From assembly GCA_010093605.1 (NCBI GenBank), contig MU004201.1:197216-261215 (forward strand): 64,000 bases of DNA, written 5' to 3'. The stretch comes from Lophium mytilinum. Lineage: Eukaryota; Ascomycota; Dothideomycetes; Mytilinidiales; Mytilinidiaceae. This document shows positions 25,253 through 38,503 of the stretch, one piece after another (the first letter of the stretch is position 1; each line of letters begins with the position of its first letter). The notes under the pieces are model-generated. The model was given only the letters and a program-made list of their open reading frames with translations, searched no databases and was not told where the DNA came from. The position numbers and the translations under genes are program-made.

Positions 25253-27441
25253 ACTTCTCCTCTCGCGATTAAACTAACCCCCGCAAATAACAATAATCTC
25301 TACGCAGAGCCCAACCCCGTCTGTTAGTATATACTTACTGAGCTGTTTAATAAAGGCTATTACAGCCCGCTATAGAACTTACTAGAACCGCTATTTAATT
25401 CTATACTCTATAAACTTAATACTCTTATATAAGACGGCGAGCGCGCGCTCCCTTAATCTCTACGCGATATTGTTAGTAACCTAGCCATCTTAGAATTTAA
25501 AGTCCGCCGCAATTAACTATATTACTACGGCCGGTTGTATATACCCGCGTACAACAACTTATAACTTAAGCTCCTGCAGCTTACCTATAATACTACTATT
25601 AGCGGACACCCGGGAAAGCACAGTACATATAAACTTATCTAACGTTACTACTTTTAGCTAGGTATACGCGACTTAGTTAAAGACTATATAAGCGCCTACT
25701 ACGGCTGCAAATAATTAAAAGCCTTCCGCGATAAGAAATAAGGACTGCTACGTTTACTTAATATACTAGAATAGTAATAGACTAATATCGCTATAGACTT
25801 TATTATAGAGCTTCCTCCCTATAAGCGTAATAGTTAAATTTATACTAAAATTCTTATTATCATCTACTATGCTAGTAAGGAATATTACTATATTTCTATA
25901 AGTAGTACCTTTATCTATAATATTATTAATACTTTTCTCCGCAAAATCTATTATCTCTACGGCCTCCCCCGCGTTATTATTAGCGATCGCGATCTACGCT
26001 TTATCTTAGACGTTTAGAGACAAGTCTATAAGCATCTCGGCGTCTACTAGAATATTTCTATAGCCGCCTACCCTAAGACTAAGAGATAGATAGAAAACGC
26101 GAACGCTATTATAAAAGCCTACTTTAGGCAGTTTATTAATTACCGCTAGAATAACTAGGTTAATTACTTGCCTATTGGCGAGTTTTTAGTAAATAACTAA
26201 GTTAACACTTTAACTATAATAACGGCTTTCTTTATTAATAAGGGCTTTTACCCGCGTTCTAGCCTTAAGCCTCTACTAGGCGCAACAAATAACACCGCAC
26301 CCGATCCTCTGCCTACGCCCGTTCTCGACCCTCTGCCTACGCCCGCTCTTAGTACTAACGCTGCCATCCGTCGTCGTTAGCTTAAAGGTAATAAGCATGT
26401 TAACTAGATAAAGGAAATTCTAAATAAATATAAGGCTATAATAATATAGGCATAAACTAAATAAGTAGACTACACGAATTAGCACTATAATCCTCCGCTA
26501 AAGCTCTAAGTTAACGACTAGGTGTAGCTTAACGCCTATAACGTTAAGACTATCTAACTAAATAAGTTACTTAATTATAAGAACCTCGGCCCCTTCTATA
26601 TTACTAAGATTATTAATAAGAGTTACGCCTTCTAGCTTAACTTTATAAATATAAGCCTTAAAGGCTCTTAAACGCACTCTATCTTCTACCTATACCTTCT
26701 CTATATAGATAGGTTCTATCTACTACTAGGCTAATGCTAGCCACTACTACCTTCTATCTAGGTAATCGACCCCGTTACCTCTAAATCCGTCAAACAACAC
26801 CTAATTACGCGCATTATCGACAGCCGCTGGCGCGGCCGCGGACTAGAAGGACGCCGCTACCTTAAATATAAAGGACTTTATAAGGGTTATACTACACTAT
26901 AGAAATAGTAACCGTAGAAATACTTTATACCTAAAGCTGCGGATCTAATTAGTAAATTCTACAATCTTTACTCCGACGCCGACGGTCCTTATCTAGACTT
27001 CGAACTGAACAATAACTAGCGCGCGCGCCTTACTAATAATAATAACCTCTTTGCTAACTATCTATAATTACGATTACTCTATATAAGCTACGTCCTTATC
27101 TTATATAATTACCTCGCTATATCTTTATACCGCAATTAATAGCCTTATATAGTTTATTACAACTTTATATATAATAACTATAATAAGATCGGGATCCTTA
27201 GCTGCACGAAGTGGGCTAAGCCGTTATAACGGGAAAGCCCTTATAAGTAACGCCTTAAGCACGCTAGCTTCTTACATATTAGTATACAACTAATAATTAG
27301 TAAACTGCGCTATATAATTTACTGCACTAGATAACTGTTTACGCCCTTATATTTAAACCCGACAAGGCCCACAACACTATTTTCTTTTCCTTTCCCTTTT
27401 TCTTTTTATTTTTCTACCAGCGTTCCTAAACAGGGGGGTAG

Positions 27442-27690
27442 TGTAATAGATTACACTCTAGCCTCCAGTTATATATTTACCCGTTACTAGCTACCAGCCT
27501 CCTACTTCTATATCTATTACGTTACCTAGCGCCGCCTATGCGCTAGCCCGCCTAGCGCCTACGCGCCTCTCTCCTCTATGTATATAGCTCCTTCCTAAAG
27601 GCCTCTCTTTCTACTTCTTACACGACCTCTTAAAATTAACCTACCTAGTTACCTTATACTACTAAGCTCCTCTGCACTATAACTATAATA
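27442..27690 (+). repeat. 3' LTR of E4
   Basis: A 249-bp LTR that begins TGTAATAGATTAC right after a G-rich purine tract (CAGGGGGGTAG) and ends ...CTATAATA. It is followed by GTATT at 27691-27695. It pairs with 19726-19974. Confidence 0.93.
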
Positions 27691-30057
27691 GTATTATTCT
27701 TAGACATGCGCTCGGCGTTAGTAAGCGGGCAATAGGGCGCAGTGGAGGTTAAGCCGGTGCCTATAGCCTTACGCGTATTACGCATGGACTTAAAGGTTTT
27801 CTTATTCTTGCAGTTATTCTTATTTAGTTTAATAATATTAAGCTAAGACTCTAGGGTCTAGAGGAAGGTGATAAAGGTTATTATATTACTATATTATCTA
27901 TTAGCAGCCTTATATTTAAGGCTGTTGGTAAGATTACGCTATATATAGTAGATCTTCTTAGGGTCTTTAAAGTAGAGGGAGGCTACGCCGGTATTAAAGC
28001 GTTCTACGTAGGTTATAATGCGCTTGTCTTTTTTCTATATAAACTTACTATTATGTAGATTAGTATACGCGTTAGCTACTTTATTAAAAGGTCCGTAGAC
28101 CTTATTTAGATTATTAATTAGTTCTTCTATAGAGAGGTATAGCTTATTACTATTAGGTTTAGCGTAATAGAAGATTATGTTAAAGGCTTCTTTTTTAAGC
28201 CTATTGCGGACGTATACTTTATAATAGTGCGCGGTAGCGTATAGTAGTGCGTAGATATCTAGCTTACTAAGTACCTGCATGCGCTACTGCTAGTAGAATA
28301 GCTTATTCTTATTACTGCTACTAGACTTATCTAGATTAGGGTAGCGATATATTGCCGCGTACGCGCCGGGGTCTTAAATAGGCGTAAATAGAGTAGTGGA
28401 CTTACTCTTAATAGGTTTAAACTGTAGAGGCTAGCTAACAGGATAACACTAAAGTGGAACTGCAGGCGTAGGAGAATAAGTACTGTTATTATTATCTAAA
28501 TTACGGTTAGGGTCTAAGAGCTATAGGCGAGCCTATTAATAAAGCTATTATTTAAGCTTCTTGATATAAGTAGTAAGCTTCTTGCATATCTCTTTAAGAG
28601 TCTAGTACTCGCCACACTAGTAATTATAGCGTAGGCGCATCTAGTTAAGCTTAAAGTTAGCCTAATAACTACTTGCAACTTACTATAGCTACTTAGCGTA
28701 ATAGGCCTCCAGTTCTTATTCTACTATAGCCGTGTTATTAGTGGTGTTCTATTTATACTTTTAGTATTTATTCTAGAGTTTATTATAAAGCTTATCCTTA
28801 TTATTAGCTTCTTTAAAGCCTACTTTATACTCTATATAGAGCTTTTAGAAGGATTCCCACTATACTAGATTATTCTTAATTTACTATAGTAGTAAATTTA
28901 GTCTTATTAGTAACTATAGTGTTGACTATTATTATACCATCGCTATAATAGTTAAGGAGCTAGACCGGTAGCTATATATAGCGCTGTAGGTTAGTTTCTT
29001 ATAGTCCCTCTAGAATATCTATATACTTAGGTTTAGCGTCTAGAACCTATTTAGTCTTATAGCATGCAACTAAAATAGAGGCTTATTAATCTACTATAGA
29101 TACTTAGTAATAAGCGGCGCGCGGCTTACCGCTACTAGCTTAAGGGTTATGCATGTTGTCTTCTATAACGAATTAGACAGCGCGCTTACCTAGAATGTTT
29201 ACGCTAGGTGTAATAAAGCCGCCTTTATTATTAGAGTTACAGTCCGGGTTAAGTTTATTAGTAACGTTCTAGTTTAAGGTTCCGGCAGCGTTAACTTAAT
29301 TATCTGCTAAGCGTTTAGGGCGCTAGGTGTTAGCGCGCTAGGCGTCGGCGCGCTGGGTGTCGGCGCGCTAAGTATTATCTATAGTCTGTAAGAAGGCTTA
29401 GGTCTCTTCTTAGGTATTTAAAATTAGTCTTCTAGTTCTATACCGGAAGCTAGAAATAATAGCTAGAGTAGAAGAGCCTTTAGTTGCGCCTTAAAAGCGC
29501 GTAAGTTGCGCGGCGCGGTGTACTTTCTTATTACTGGCGGTTAATAGAGTTATAGGAGTATAGGTAATAGGTAGTCCTTCTAAAGTATTTAGGTTAGCGC
29601 TACTTATAGCGCCTAGAGTCTTTAGATCGCCTTAAAGCCTAGTTATAAAATTAACTAGCTTATTTAAAGGAGGTAGTGCTGGATTATAGTCCGCTAGGTT
29701 AGATTTAGGTGCCGCGCGTAGCTATATAGCTAGGCCGGCTAGTTTAATTAGTTTTAGTAAAAACGCCTAGATCTTGCGATAGAGTTCTACAAAAAATTAA
29801 TAAGATTCTAAGCGTGGAAAGGTAAGCTTAGATTATATAGGGGGCTGATATAATATAAGTAATAAGGTATATTAACTATTATAAAAATCTAAGCTAAGAA
29901 GGAAAGAGAGAGCTAGGAGCTCTTAAGAGGTTGTAGTTTAACGCCGGCGCACGGGCCGCAGCCTAGTGCCTCGGGCTAGTGTCTTGCTTAGGTCACGTGA
30001 GGGGCGGCATGTAACCTTAGCATGTAATTATTATAATCCTAGGTTTATACTGTAATA
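27691..30057 (-). mobile_element. H1 (right part): gag and 5' LTR of the older minus-strand element
   Basis: Continuation of H1 after E4. Minus-strand gag-like text spans about 29800 down to 27700; the clearest open fragment is 28035-28280. It is followed outward by a putative 5' LTR (29846-30057). A low-complexity run of GGCGCGCT-type units occurs at 29325-29375. It is heavily altered and broken. Family is inferred as Ty3/Gypsy from the LTR form and from continuity with 19005-19725. Confidence 0.55.
29846..30057 (-). repeat. Putative 5' LTR of H1
   Basis: On the minus strand this segment would start TATTACAGTATAAACC, which fits TGTTACAG with one transition, and end TATATCA just before gag leader text. 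The length of about 212 bp fits the other LTRs here. The partner LTR is not in the window, so borders are tentative. Confidence 0.5.
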
Positions 30058-30404
30058 ATTTTAATAAGTATCTTATTTAGTTAATAATAAAATTAGTACT
30101 TTGTACCTAAAAACATCTAAGTTCTTTAAACCATATCATAAAAATTATCATTATAGAGAATAAAGTATGTTAGGTAGGAATAATTTATATTAAATAAGGG
30201 TATGAGGGAATTGAACCCTTAATTTCTAATTTGCAGTAAGAACGCAGAACTATCTACGCATATCTAATTAAATGTTTTATATAAAGGTGAAACTTAAAGT
30301 TTTATAACTATTTTAGTTTTTTTTAATTTATATTCTTAAAGTTTTACTATTATTTTAGTTTTTTTATTAATATTCTTTATTATTATTAATATTCTTTTTA
30401 AGTG
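30058..30404. other. AT-rich stretch, left flank of M1, with tRNA-like trace
   Basis: A low-complexity AT-rich sequence with T-runs and ATT repeats. Apart from the tRNA-like trace at about 30198-30270 I see no gene. It was once continuous with 39573-40040 on the other side of M1. Its composition differs from the RIP-altered elements: here A/T runs dominate, not alternating TA. Confidence 0.6.
30198..30270 (-). tRNA. Degenerate tRNA-like sequence, possibly Cys (GCA)
   Basis: On the minus strand the loop CTGCAAA gives anticodon GCA (complement of plus-strand 30232-30234) with U33 before it and a nearly complete 5-bp anticodon stem. Downstream, GGGTTCAATTCCC forms a convincing T arm (30206-30222). 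A four-pair D stem can be drawn (ATGC with GCGT). The acceptor stem does not close: the 3' ATACCCT has no partner at the 5' side. It is therefore a pseudo-tRNA or a fragment. The AT-rich surroundings would suit a nuclear copy of mitochondrial DNA, but this is inference. Confidence 0.3.
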
Positions 30405-30425
30405 AATATATTAGGGGCTAGTACT

Positions 30426-30430
30426 AGTAC
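30426..30430. repeat. Left target-site duplication of E5 (AGTAC)
   Basis: AGTAC immediately precedes the E5 left LTR and immediately follows the right LTR (38725-38729). Removing E5 and one copy restores the M1 left arm exactly as predicted from its right arm. Confidence 0.93.
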
Positions 30431-30651
30431 TATTACGGTGCAATACAGGATTATAATAGAAAACCAGATAGTATTAAGTATACAACGAAGTAGCTATAAG
30501 AAAAGAGAGTAGGGCGCAGAGCGCCGGCCGAGAGGTAGGCGAGGCTGGCGCTAAGCGAGGTCAGGTGACGGTGGCACGTGATAGAGGCCACGTGACGCTG
30601 TTGCCTGTAACAGGAACATATCGCAATAAGGGTCGCGTTACGGCTATAACA
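30431..30651 (-). repeat. 3' LTR of E5 (left copy)
   Basis: A 221-bp LTR from TATTACGGTGCAATAC to CGGCTATAACA, followed by CTACCCCCCTC, the reverse of a purine tract, which sets the strand. It matches 38504-38724. It keeps many CpA and TpG sites that read TpA in the right copy, so the two copies have been altered unequally. Confidence 0.92.
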
Positions 30652-33600
30652 CTACCCCCCTCTAAAAGAAAGCTATATACGTGCAGCCTTCCTATTCTAG
30701 TATGCATACTTGCTATTATTATAGGGCAATCCTTCTTTAATTATCTTGCAATTGTGCAGAGGGCCTATTATTCTTCCGGGTTATAGTGGGTGCTCACTAA
30801 GCCTTAGATATAAGGTTAGTAATATAGTTTAATCTTACATGCGTTACTAAGCTTTATTGCGCAGTCCACGCGGTACAGCGTTGTTTAACGTAGTCGATAA
30901 TGGCTCAGCCAACCGGTGCTGGTTGGGTTAGCAAGGCAGGGGACGAGCGTTATCCGTAGAGCGTTATCATAATTAGGGCTAGTAGTAGCTCCTAATGTTT
31001 AGGCTTCTAGAAGGACTTATAAGGTCCTTTTACTTTTAGGTAGGCATAGTAATAGTCTATAATAATATTACGGCAGTTAGTAACACTAGTGTAGGACTTC
31101 TATTAAGAATTAGCGTTCTATTTAGGGTAACCGGTGTAGAGAATCTTATACTAAAGGAGGCCTTTTTATTTAGTAGCTGGGTTGAGCATGGCGTTGTTAA
31201 TACGTAAGTTAACGATCTTGTCGACGTCCCATTGCTTGTAGCCTTCTTTGTCGATTTTAACGGGTCCTAGTTCCTCTTAGACTTGTCCTTCCAACGGCTT
31301 GTAAGTAATACGGTGGAGTAGCTATAGGTGGAAGGCATTAAACACCCCCTTTATAGTATGTGGAAGGGCTAATTTATAAGCGGCGTTATTAATAACCCTT
31401 ATAACTTTAAATGGGCTAAGCTATTTATAGTCTAGTAATTTATTTAGGCGCCTAGTTTTAATATTGCGCGCGTCTAATATAACTTGGTTACCAACTTTAA
31501 ACTCTATAGCTAGTTTCCGCTTGCGGTTAGTAAACTCTTCCTATCTAGCTTGTACCCAAATTAATTTATTATAGAGGAAGAGGCGGAGGTTATTTAATCG
31601 CTCGGCGAGCGCGTTAGCCTTCTCTCTAAGGGGCTTCTGTGGTCCTTTAACTACGGAGTCGTCGGCTGGTTTAAGATCGGAGCGCGGATTGTACCCTTTT
31701 ATTGCGACAAAAGGAGAGACGCCGGTAGTTATTTTGTCTAAATTTGCTTCTAATTCAGCGATAGGCAGGAGGTTGGCCTAGTTATCTTGCTTGTAATTAA
31801 TATACGCGCGTAGGTACTATTTAAGTGCCATGTTAGCGATTTCCATTTATCCGTCTATTTTAGGATGAAAAGCAGTAGAGAGCTTTGGCTTTGTTCTAAC
31901 TTAAGCGCATAGCTATTTCTAGAAGTGGGAGACGAATTAAGGGCCTCGATTAGAGATAATTAAGTACGGGTATCCTTCTTCTCGCTATATCTATTTAATA
32001 AATGCTTAGGCGACGTCCTTAGCCTCCATAGAGTCCATGGCGATGAACTTCCTCTTTTTTAAGAATTAGTTAACTATAACTATAATGTGTTGGAGCTTAT
32101 AACCCTATTATTTGTAGATTAGCAGGGGAGTAATAAAGTTGACGGAAATATAGTGCTAATATCGGTCTAGAATAGGTAGAGGACGGAGGAGTTCTTATTT
32201 GCCCTTACGGGAGTGCTTTAATCTCTTGTACGCGAGACAGGCGCCAATATACTAGTCCATGGAGGACGTTATTTAGGGCTAGTAATAGTGCTTATAGAGT
32301 CGCGCGTAGGTTAATATTATTCTAGCGTGTCTAGCGGGCTTAGGTTTATGCATAGATTAGATAATATAAGTGCGCAGTTGTTTAATATCTGGAACGTAGA
32401 GCCGCTTACGGACGTAGAGGAGGTTATTAATAACTTTGCAGTTACTAAGTTCTATTTATAGGTGGTAATCTCGGCAGAATTAGGCAGGAAGCCGTCGCTA
32501 GTTGCGGTATTTAGCGTATTTAACAGCTTGTATAACAGGGTTGCCTTTAGAGTGCTTTTAGACCCTTTAAAGAATCTAGTCGCCCGTAAGAACTACTTTC
32601 TTAGATAAATTATTTAGCTTATTATCTATAGGCAGTTTCTTAGTAGTAGAATTATATAGCTTATCTACTAGGGTTATCTTATTCTTCTTAGGGCGTCCTC
32701 GTGGGCGAGCTGGACTAGAGTCCTTTGTCTCATCTAGCTTGGCCGTTAGTTGAGGCGTTTTTTGAGGGCGTCCTCTTGGGCGAGCCGGGATAGAGTTATT
32801 TAGCTCGTCTGGCTCAGCTATTAGTTAAGGGACTATAGTTATCTTCTTTAGGCGGCCTCTTATGCGCACGCGTGGTCTAGAATTATTTAGCTTATCTAGA
32901 ACGGTGGGCGGAGGGCGCATGCGCGTAACTACTAACTAAACGCCTTCGTTGTCTAGGTAATTAAATTCACTAAAGTTGTACATTATCTATGCCAGTTTAA
33001 CGGGAGTGCACTCGAGCGTATTGGTTAGAATGTACGCGAGCTTAACAGCGTAGTGCATTCCTAGTTTGTAGTTAGCTAGCTTTAGCATAACCTACTCTTA
33101 GCATTTATACCAATTGTCGCCTGGGGCTAGTTTATTACCTAGTTGTCGAGTTAGCAGGTTAGGCTTTTTATTCTACTTGCCTGGTTTGTAGGTAGTTTTA
33201 AAGTTAAACTCGGCTAGAAACTCTATCTAGCGAGCTTGTTAATAGTTGAGGCGTTTAGAAGTTATAAATGTTTATAGGTTCTTGTAATCTAATATAACGT
33301 TAACTGGACTATTACATTCCTATTCTTATCTAGCGAGTTCTAGCCTCTATTCTTTAAAGGCTAGGACTATAGCGAGGAGCTCCTTATTATAGATAGCGTA
33401 ATTAATCTATTATAGTATTATCCGTCGTGATATAAAGGCAACTGGGCGAAGTATTCCATTAGGCTAGACTTGTAATAGTACGGCGGCTGTAGTGTAATCT
33501 AAAGAATTGCACTTAACCTAAGTGTTATAGTTAGGGTTCTATAGTGCGAGCCATGGCGCTACGCGGAAATATTTCTTAACGTTGCGAAAAGCTTTAGCTT

Positions 33601-36600
33601 CGTTACTGTCGTCTGGCTATGGAAATTTAAAGCCTTTTCGTACAGCGGAGGTTAACGTCGTTAGTAGAGCTGTAAACGCGGAGTAGTCGGCTATAAAGTA
33701 TTAATAGAAATTGTAGAAACTAAGAAATGCTTGTACATCCTTAAGGTTTTATAGCGTTGGCCAGTCCAGTACTATTTAGACCTTGGCTGGATCCATTTAA
33801 ACTCCGTTAACGCTAATAAGTACACCGAGATATTTGACTTTATTAACGGCAAATTCGCATTTATGGATGTTGAGGAACAGGCCTGCGTTACGGAGTTTAG
33901 TGACAACCGTGAGGACGTGCGCTTTATGTTCTTCTAGTATATTACTGTATATTAAGACATCGTCCATATATACTATGCAGAAATTATTAAGATATTCTTA
34001 TAAGGTGTTATTAATATATGCCTGGAAGGAACTGGGTGCATTATATAAACCGAACGGGAGGACCATGAATTTAAATAGCCCCTAACAAGTAAGAAAAGCG
34101 GTCTTATGTTTATTACCTTCTTTAATACAGAGGGCGTTAAACGCGCTAATTACGTCTAGTTTTATATAGTATTTAGCTTTAGCTAGCAGTGCAAGAGTGT
34201 CCTTTACTAGCGGTAGTACGTTGCGGCTTTTAATGCTAATCTTATTAAGGCCACGGTAATTAATATAGACACGGAGTCCTCTACCTAGTTTCTTAATAAC
34301 TAGGGTTAGTGCAGCGTATAAGGAGGAACTTAGTTAGATAAAACCTTTTGCGCGCATCTTGTTAACGAAGGCTTTAATAATAGCTGCTTAATCTCTTAAG
34401 AGGCCGTATACTTTGCGGGCTAGCGGCTTAGAGTCTAGGAGGACGTTAATTACATAGTCCATTAGTTAATATGGTGGAAGCTTGTTAGCTTTACAAGGGT
34501 CCCATGCGTCTACTATATAATAAAGCTAGTTAGGGAGTAACGCTTTAATCTCTATGTTGGTGATGGGAGGCCGGTTTATTTTCTTAAAGAACTTCTAATA
34601 GTCGGAGGGGTTAATGGCGAAGATATCGGCCGTAAAAGCTGCAGTTTGCGCATTGTAAAGGACGTTATTAAGCTCTGCAAGGCCGTATAAAGCTAGGTTA
34701 TTCTCCGGCATAGAGATCTGGGGGTAAGTTATAGGCTAAGGCCTTTTGCGCTTATAATCGTCTATCTACTGCAGCTTTTCCCAGTCGTTGTCTTAAAGCC
34801 GAATAATGTGGTCCTCTTTATTATCGCGCTGGAGCTTTTAGTATACTGCTATTATGTCCTTTACCTTATCTAGTTCTAGGCCGAGTTTCTAATACTTGCT
34901 AAAAATTTATTAAAGTGCGGTGTCGTATATACGCTTGCCTACCCGGGCAATATTATAGTCTTTGCCGTTACTCTATACTTGTCTGCATCCGTTGGTATAA
35001 AGGTAGTAATCGTAATAGAAGTCTTTATTAAAGTTAAGGGCGTGCTCGCCCTATATAATATTAGGCTTATGTTTCTTAAACTATAGTGTGCCTAATATAA
35101 CGTTGTATTTCTTTAGATCCGTAACGTAACACTATATATTCTCCGTGTAGGCTCCTAAGGATAGCGTAAGTTAGGCCTTGTAAGTTACAAGCTTTATAGG
35201 TATGCCATTAGCTAAGCGTAAGGGAATGGGAGTAGCTAGTGGCAGTGTTATTAGCTTGTTGGCTTTAGCATACGACCGTAAGATAAAGGCGAAGCAGGAA
35301 TAGCCCGTGTTAGTAAGGCAGCGACTATTAGTTGTGCCGGTAGGTGTATAAATTCTATATTTAAAATTTAACTACTTGCTATAAGTAATATTTTAGGTTA
35401 AGTTAGTAGAACAGGCTAATAGTTGGATTTCGCCGGGGTTAGAAGGCGGACGTTCTAACTCCTAGATATAAGCCGTAATAGCACTTAGAAAGAATTCTAT
35501 ATAGCTCTATCTATAACTATAGTTAGAGCCTATGTAAAACCCTCCTAGTTGCTGTTACTATTAGTATTGCTGAGCACACTAGAAGAGGATACTTTATTAG
35601 CGTGGGTAATGATGGCGAGGTCCTCTCCATCACTGTCGACGGAAATTAAGTCGTTATTGTCTTCGTCCGCGTAATAGATTGCGGAAAGCTTAAGTTTAAG
35701 GCCGTTATCGGCTTTAGATAGACGTTTAGTTAGCTTGCGCTTTAATAGAGGGGGTTTATTAGCGCATAGGCGCTTAGGGTTATTAGCTTAATAGCCCTTC
35801 TTAATGCAGTGGAAATAATAGCCCTTAGTGCGCAGTACTGCTGTAACTGCTAGAGGAAGGTAAATAGGGCGGTTGCCTTAGTCCTTCTTGTCGTCGCGAG
35901 TAGATAACTATTGTCCGTAGCTCTGCTTAGGGCGGCGGTCTCGGTTCTAGTAGTTGTTTAGTTAGTAATTGCCCGAGCGGTTATTACTATAGCCGTTGCA
36001 GAATCTAGATAATTAAGGGGGCTAGGTAGTTGTATTACGCTAAGCGTTGTTCTAAAGGAAAGCTTTAGCGCGGAATACTATAGCGACGAGCGTAGGCTAA
36101 TCTTGGTAGCTATTAGCGCTGCTAAATACTTAGCGGCTAAGATCTAGGCGTAGCAGACGCTTAAGCCATCCTTTCTTGGAGGCGAAAGGAATCTAGTTCT
36201 TATTATCAATGTTAGTTATTTCTTTAAAACGTAGCATATATATATTCCATAACTCGCGGCCCTTTATCTTTACCTTATTACTATAGAGGATATTATCTAT
36301 ATAGGTAGGCTTATTAAAGATAGTAAAATATAGGTCCATATAGGCAAACATCTTGTTAAGAGTCTTAAAGTTTTTATTTAGTAAGGGCTTCTTAAATTAG
36401 GTGTAGCTACGGATAGTAGCTTCCGCGTAATTAATACAGTATAACTTAACGTATTCCATCTTGCTCTGCTTGTCTAGGTAGGCTAGGCCCTTATATTGAA
36501 AGATAGCGTAGGCGTGGCTCTTCTAAGATGGGTATTAGTGTTTATCGCTCTTGCCAGCAAATTCCTAGAGATTATAGAATTTAGGCTTATAGTCTCTATA

Positions 36601-36695
36601 GAGCTGCAGGCGTGCAAGCTAAGTTATAGCGTTATTGTCTATAATAGCGAAGTTATTATAATTAGCGTTGTCGTCGTCGTCTCCTAAGTTGTAGT

Positions 36696-36725
36696 TAAGG
36701 TCGCCTGCGGCGGCGGCGGCAGCGC
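36696..36725. repeat. Short GCG-type microsatellite in E5 gag region
   Basis: A short run of GCGGCGGCGGCGGCAGCG-type triplets (near 36707-36724), preceded by GTCGTCGTCGTC at 36669-36680. In the coding direction both are triplet runs. Minor feature; noted because triplet runs are also seen in E6. Confidence 0.6.
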
Positions 36726-38503
36726 GACGTAATTGGGCGGGCGCTAAGGCTGCTATCCGGTTTACTTTTAGATTAGTGTACTGCCGCTTGTAGGTAAGGC
36801 TAAGCTCTTTAAAGTAATCGCGCTGGGTTTATAGGCGGTCTAAGTCCTATTACGCTATGGCGACGTCTTGTTGGAGGGCTTTATTTACTAAGCGTGCTTT
36901 AGTAAGAAGGAGAGTCTTAGCTTTATAAGCCTTATGTTTAGTTATAAACTATTAAGTGTGCTTAGTGTACGCTTTCTCATTTTCTAATTAAAGGCGCGTA
37001 ATGTCTTTATTTAGTTAAGCAACCTTAGCTTGCAAGTGTAAGATCTTAGGGTTATAAGCGTTAGCTTGGTCCTAGAGAGCGTTTAATTCCGCATTCTTAG
37101 CTTGCATGTCTTTTTAAAGTCCTTCTAGATTCTCTTAGAATGTAGCAACTCTATAGTATATATCCTTATAATACTTAGGAACTGCATTATAGAAGGCTTT
37201 AGCGGAGTCGAGGTTAATATTAATAGCGTTGGCAACTCTATTGCGGTTGACGTAGAATGTAATACCTTCGGCTGTTGTAGTAAAGTATAATTTTCGGCGG
37301 TTACAGCGTCCTATATCTAGTGTAGGTAACTCTAGGTTAGCCGGTGGCATAGTTGTGGTTGGGGGGCTCTACGCGGAGGGAGGTAGATTATCGGTGCGCT
37401 TAGGGTGTTAAGGAGTAGGAGTAAATAGCAGAACTAGACTAGCAGGAATAGTCTTATTTTGCTGTGCGCTAAGGAGGTCGCCGTAATTAAAGTGTACTGC
37501 TTTAGTACGGAGGTCCGTAGCGGATTAGAATTAAGTATTATCTTCCTTATTAAGTTCGTTGAGCTCCTAGTCTAGTTACTTGTTGTCTTCCTTATTGGAG
37601 GTGACACGGAACTCCTTATCCTCTAGGTCGAGAGAGCGCTTACTGCGCTGGAGGATGGTAGTTAGCTGGAGGCGGTTATAGGCAGCGGCTGCGCCTAGTC
37701 TAATAGTACCAGCTTTTAGTGTATAGAGTTTATTGCAAGCGGCTAGCTACTCTAGGGTGGAACTAACACTATATTAAGATAATTTACCTGCCTTTTTACG
37801 CAAGGCTTTAGCGTGTCGGGTCTCTTGTTATACTTACTAAGAGTTAGAGGCTAGTGTTAACTGGGTGGCTTAGCTATTAAGGGTAGGGTATAGGTTAGTG
37901 TTGCCACTCTTATCGGCGTATACGCCGCTAGAGGAAGCTCCTAAGTGCGCTGCAGCGTATTTACTGTAACTTGGTGTCGCAGGCGGGTGGTTCTAAGATC
38001 TTAGATAAGAAGGTACTAGTACTAGGGGGTTGCGCTGGTTAACCATTACTGGTTTAGCGCAGGTAAGGTAATAGTAGATAGTGTCCTAGTAGTTAGACGA
38101 AGGAAAAGATTAGTATAGGAAGAAAGGTTGTAGGGCCTTTATAAAAGCTAGTAAGTAGACGTAGCTAGTGCGCTCCTTGGCGGCCGTTCTTGGCGGCTAA
38201 GTTAATTAGTAAATAATAATAACTGCGCTGGGTTTAGTTAGTTTGCGCGTGCGCGGGTAGGAGCGCAATAGCAAGCAGGTTTATAGGGCCTGCGCGTTGG
38301 TCTATATAGGTAATAGGTTGTAGCGTCCTTACTATAAGGTTGTAGGGCCTCCTTCCGTTCTAGTTCCTTATTAATAAAGGTTACGGGAATTAAATTTTAG
38401 TGGCTATAGATAGTAGATGGCGCCGGTGTATATATATATATATATAGGTAGGTAAAAAGAGTGCTTCCAATATCTTCTAGAAGCTAGAAGGGTAGCTACT
38501 TTA

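Larger units (their letters stand above)
19726..27690 (+). mobile_element. E4: Ty3/Gypsy element with both LTRs, nested in H1
   Basis: A broken, end-to-end element of 7,965 bp. Plus-strand order: 5' LTR, leader, gag (about 20150-22450, with an Arg/Ser-rich basic stretch near 21355-21530 and a capsid-like part near 21560-22000), protease (about 22700-23250), reverse transcriptase (about 23550-24300), RNase H (about 24380-24950), linker with an AACCCT array (25205-25252), integrase (about 25540-26400), chromodomain-like segment (about 26800-26990), purine tract (about 27432-27441) and 3' LTR. The LTRs differ at about 25 of 249 positions, almost all transitions, so it is old or heavily RIP-treated. 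Breaks are numerous. TSD GTATT. Confidence 0.92.

Noticed and set aside
33834-34085. Plus-strand open frame of 83 codons
   Set aside because: It is antisense to the reverse transcriptase region of E5.
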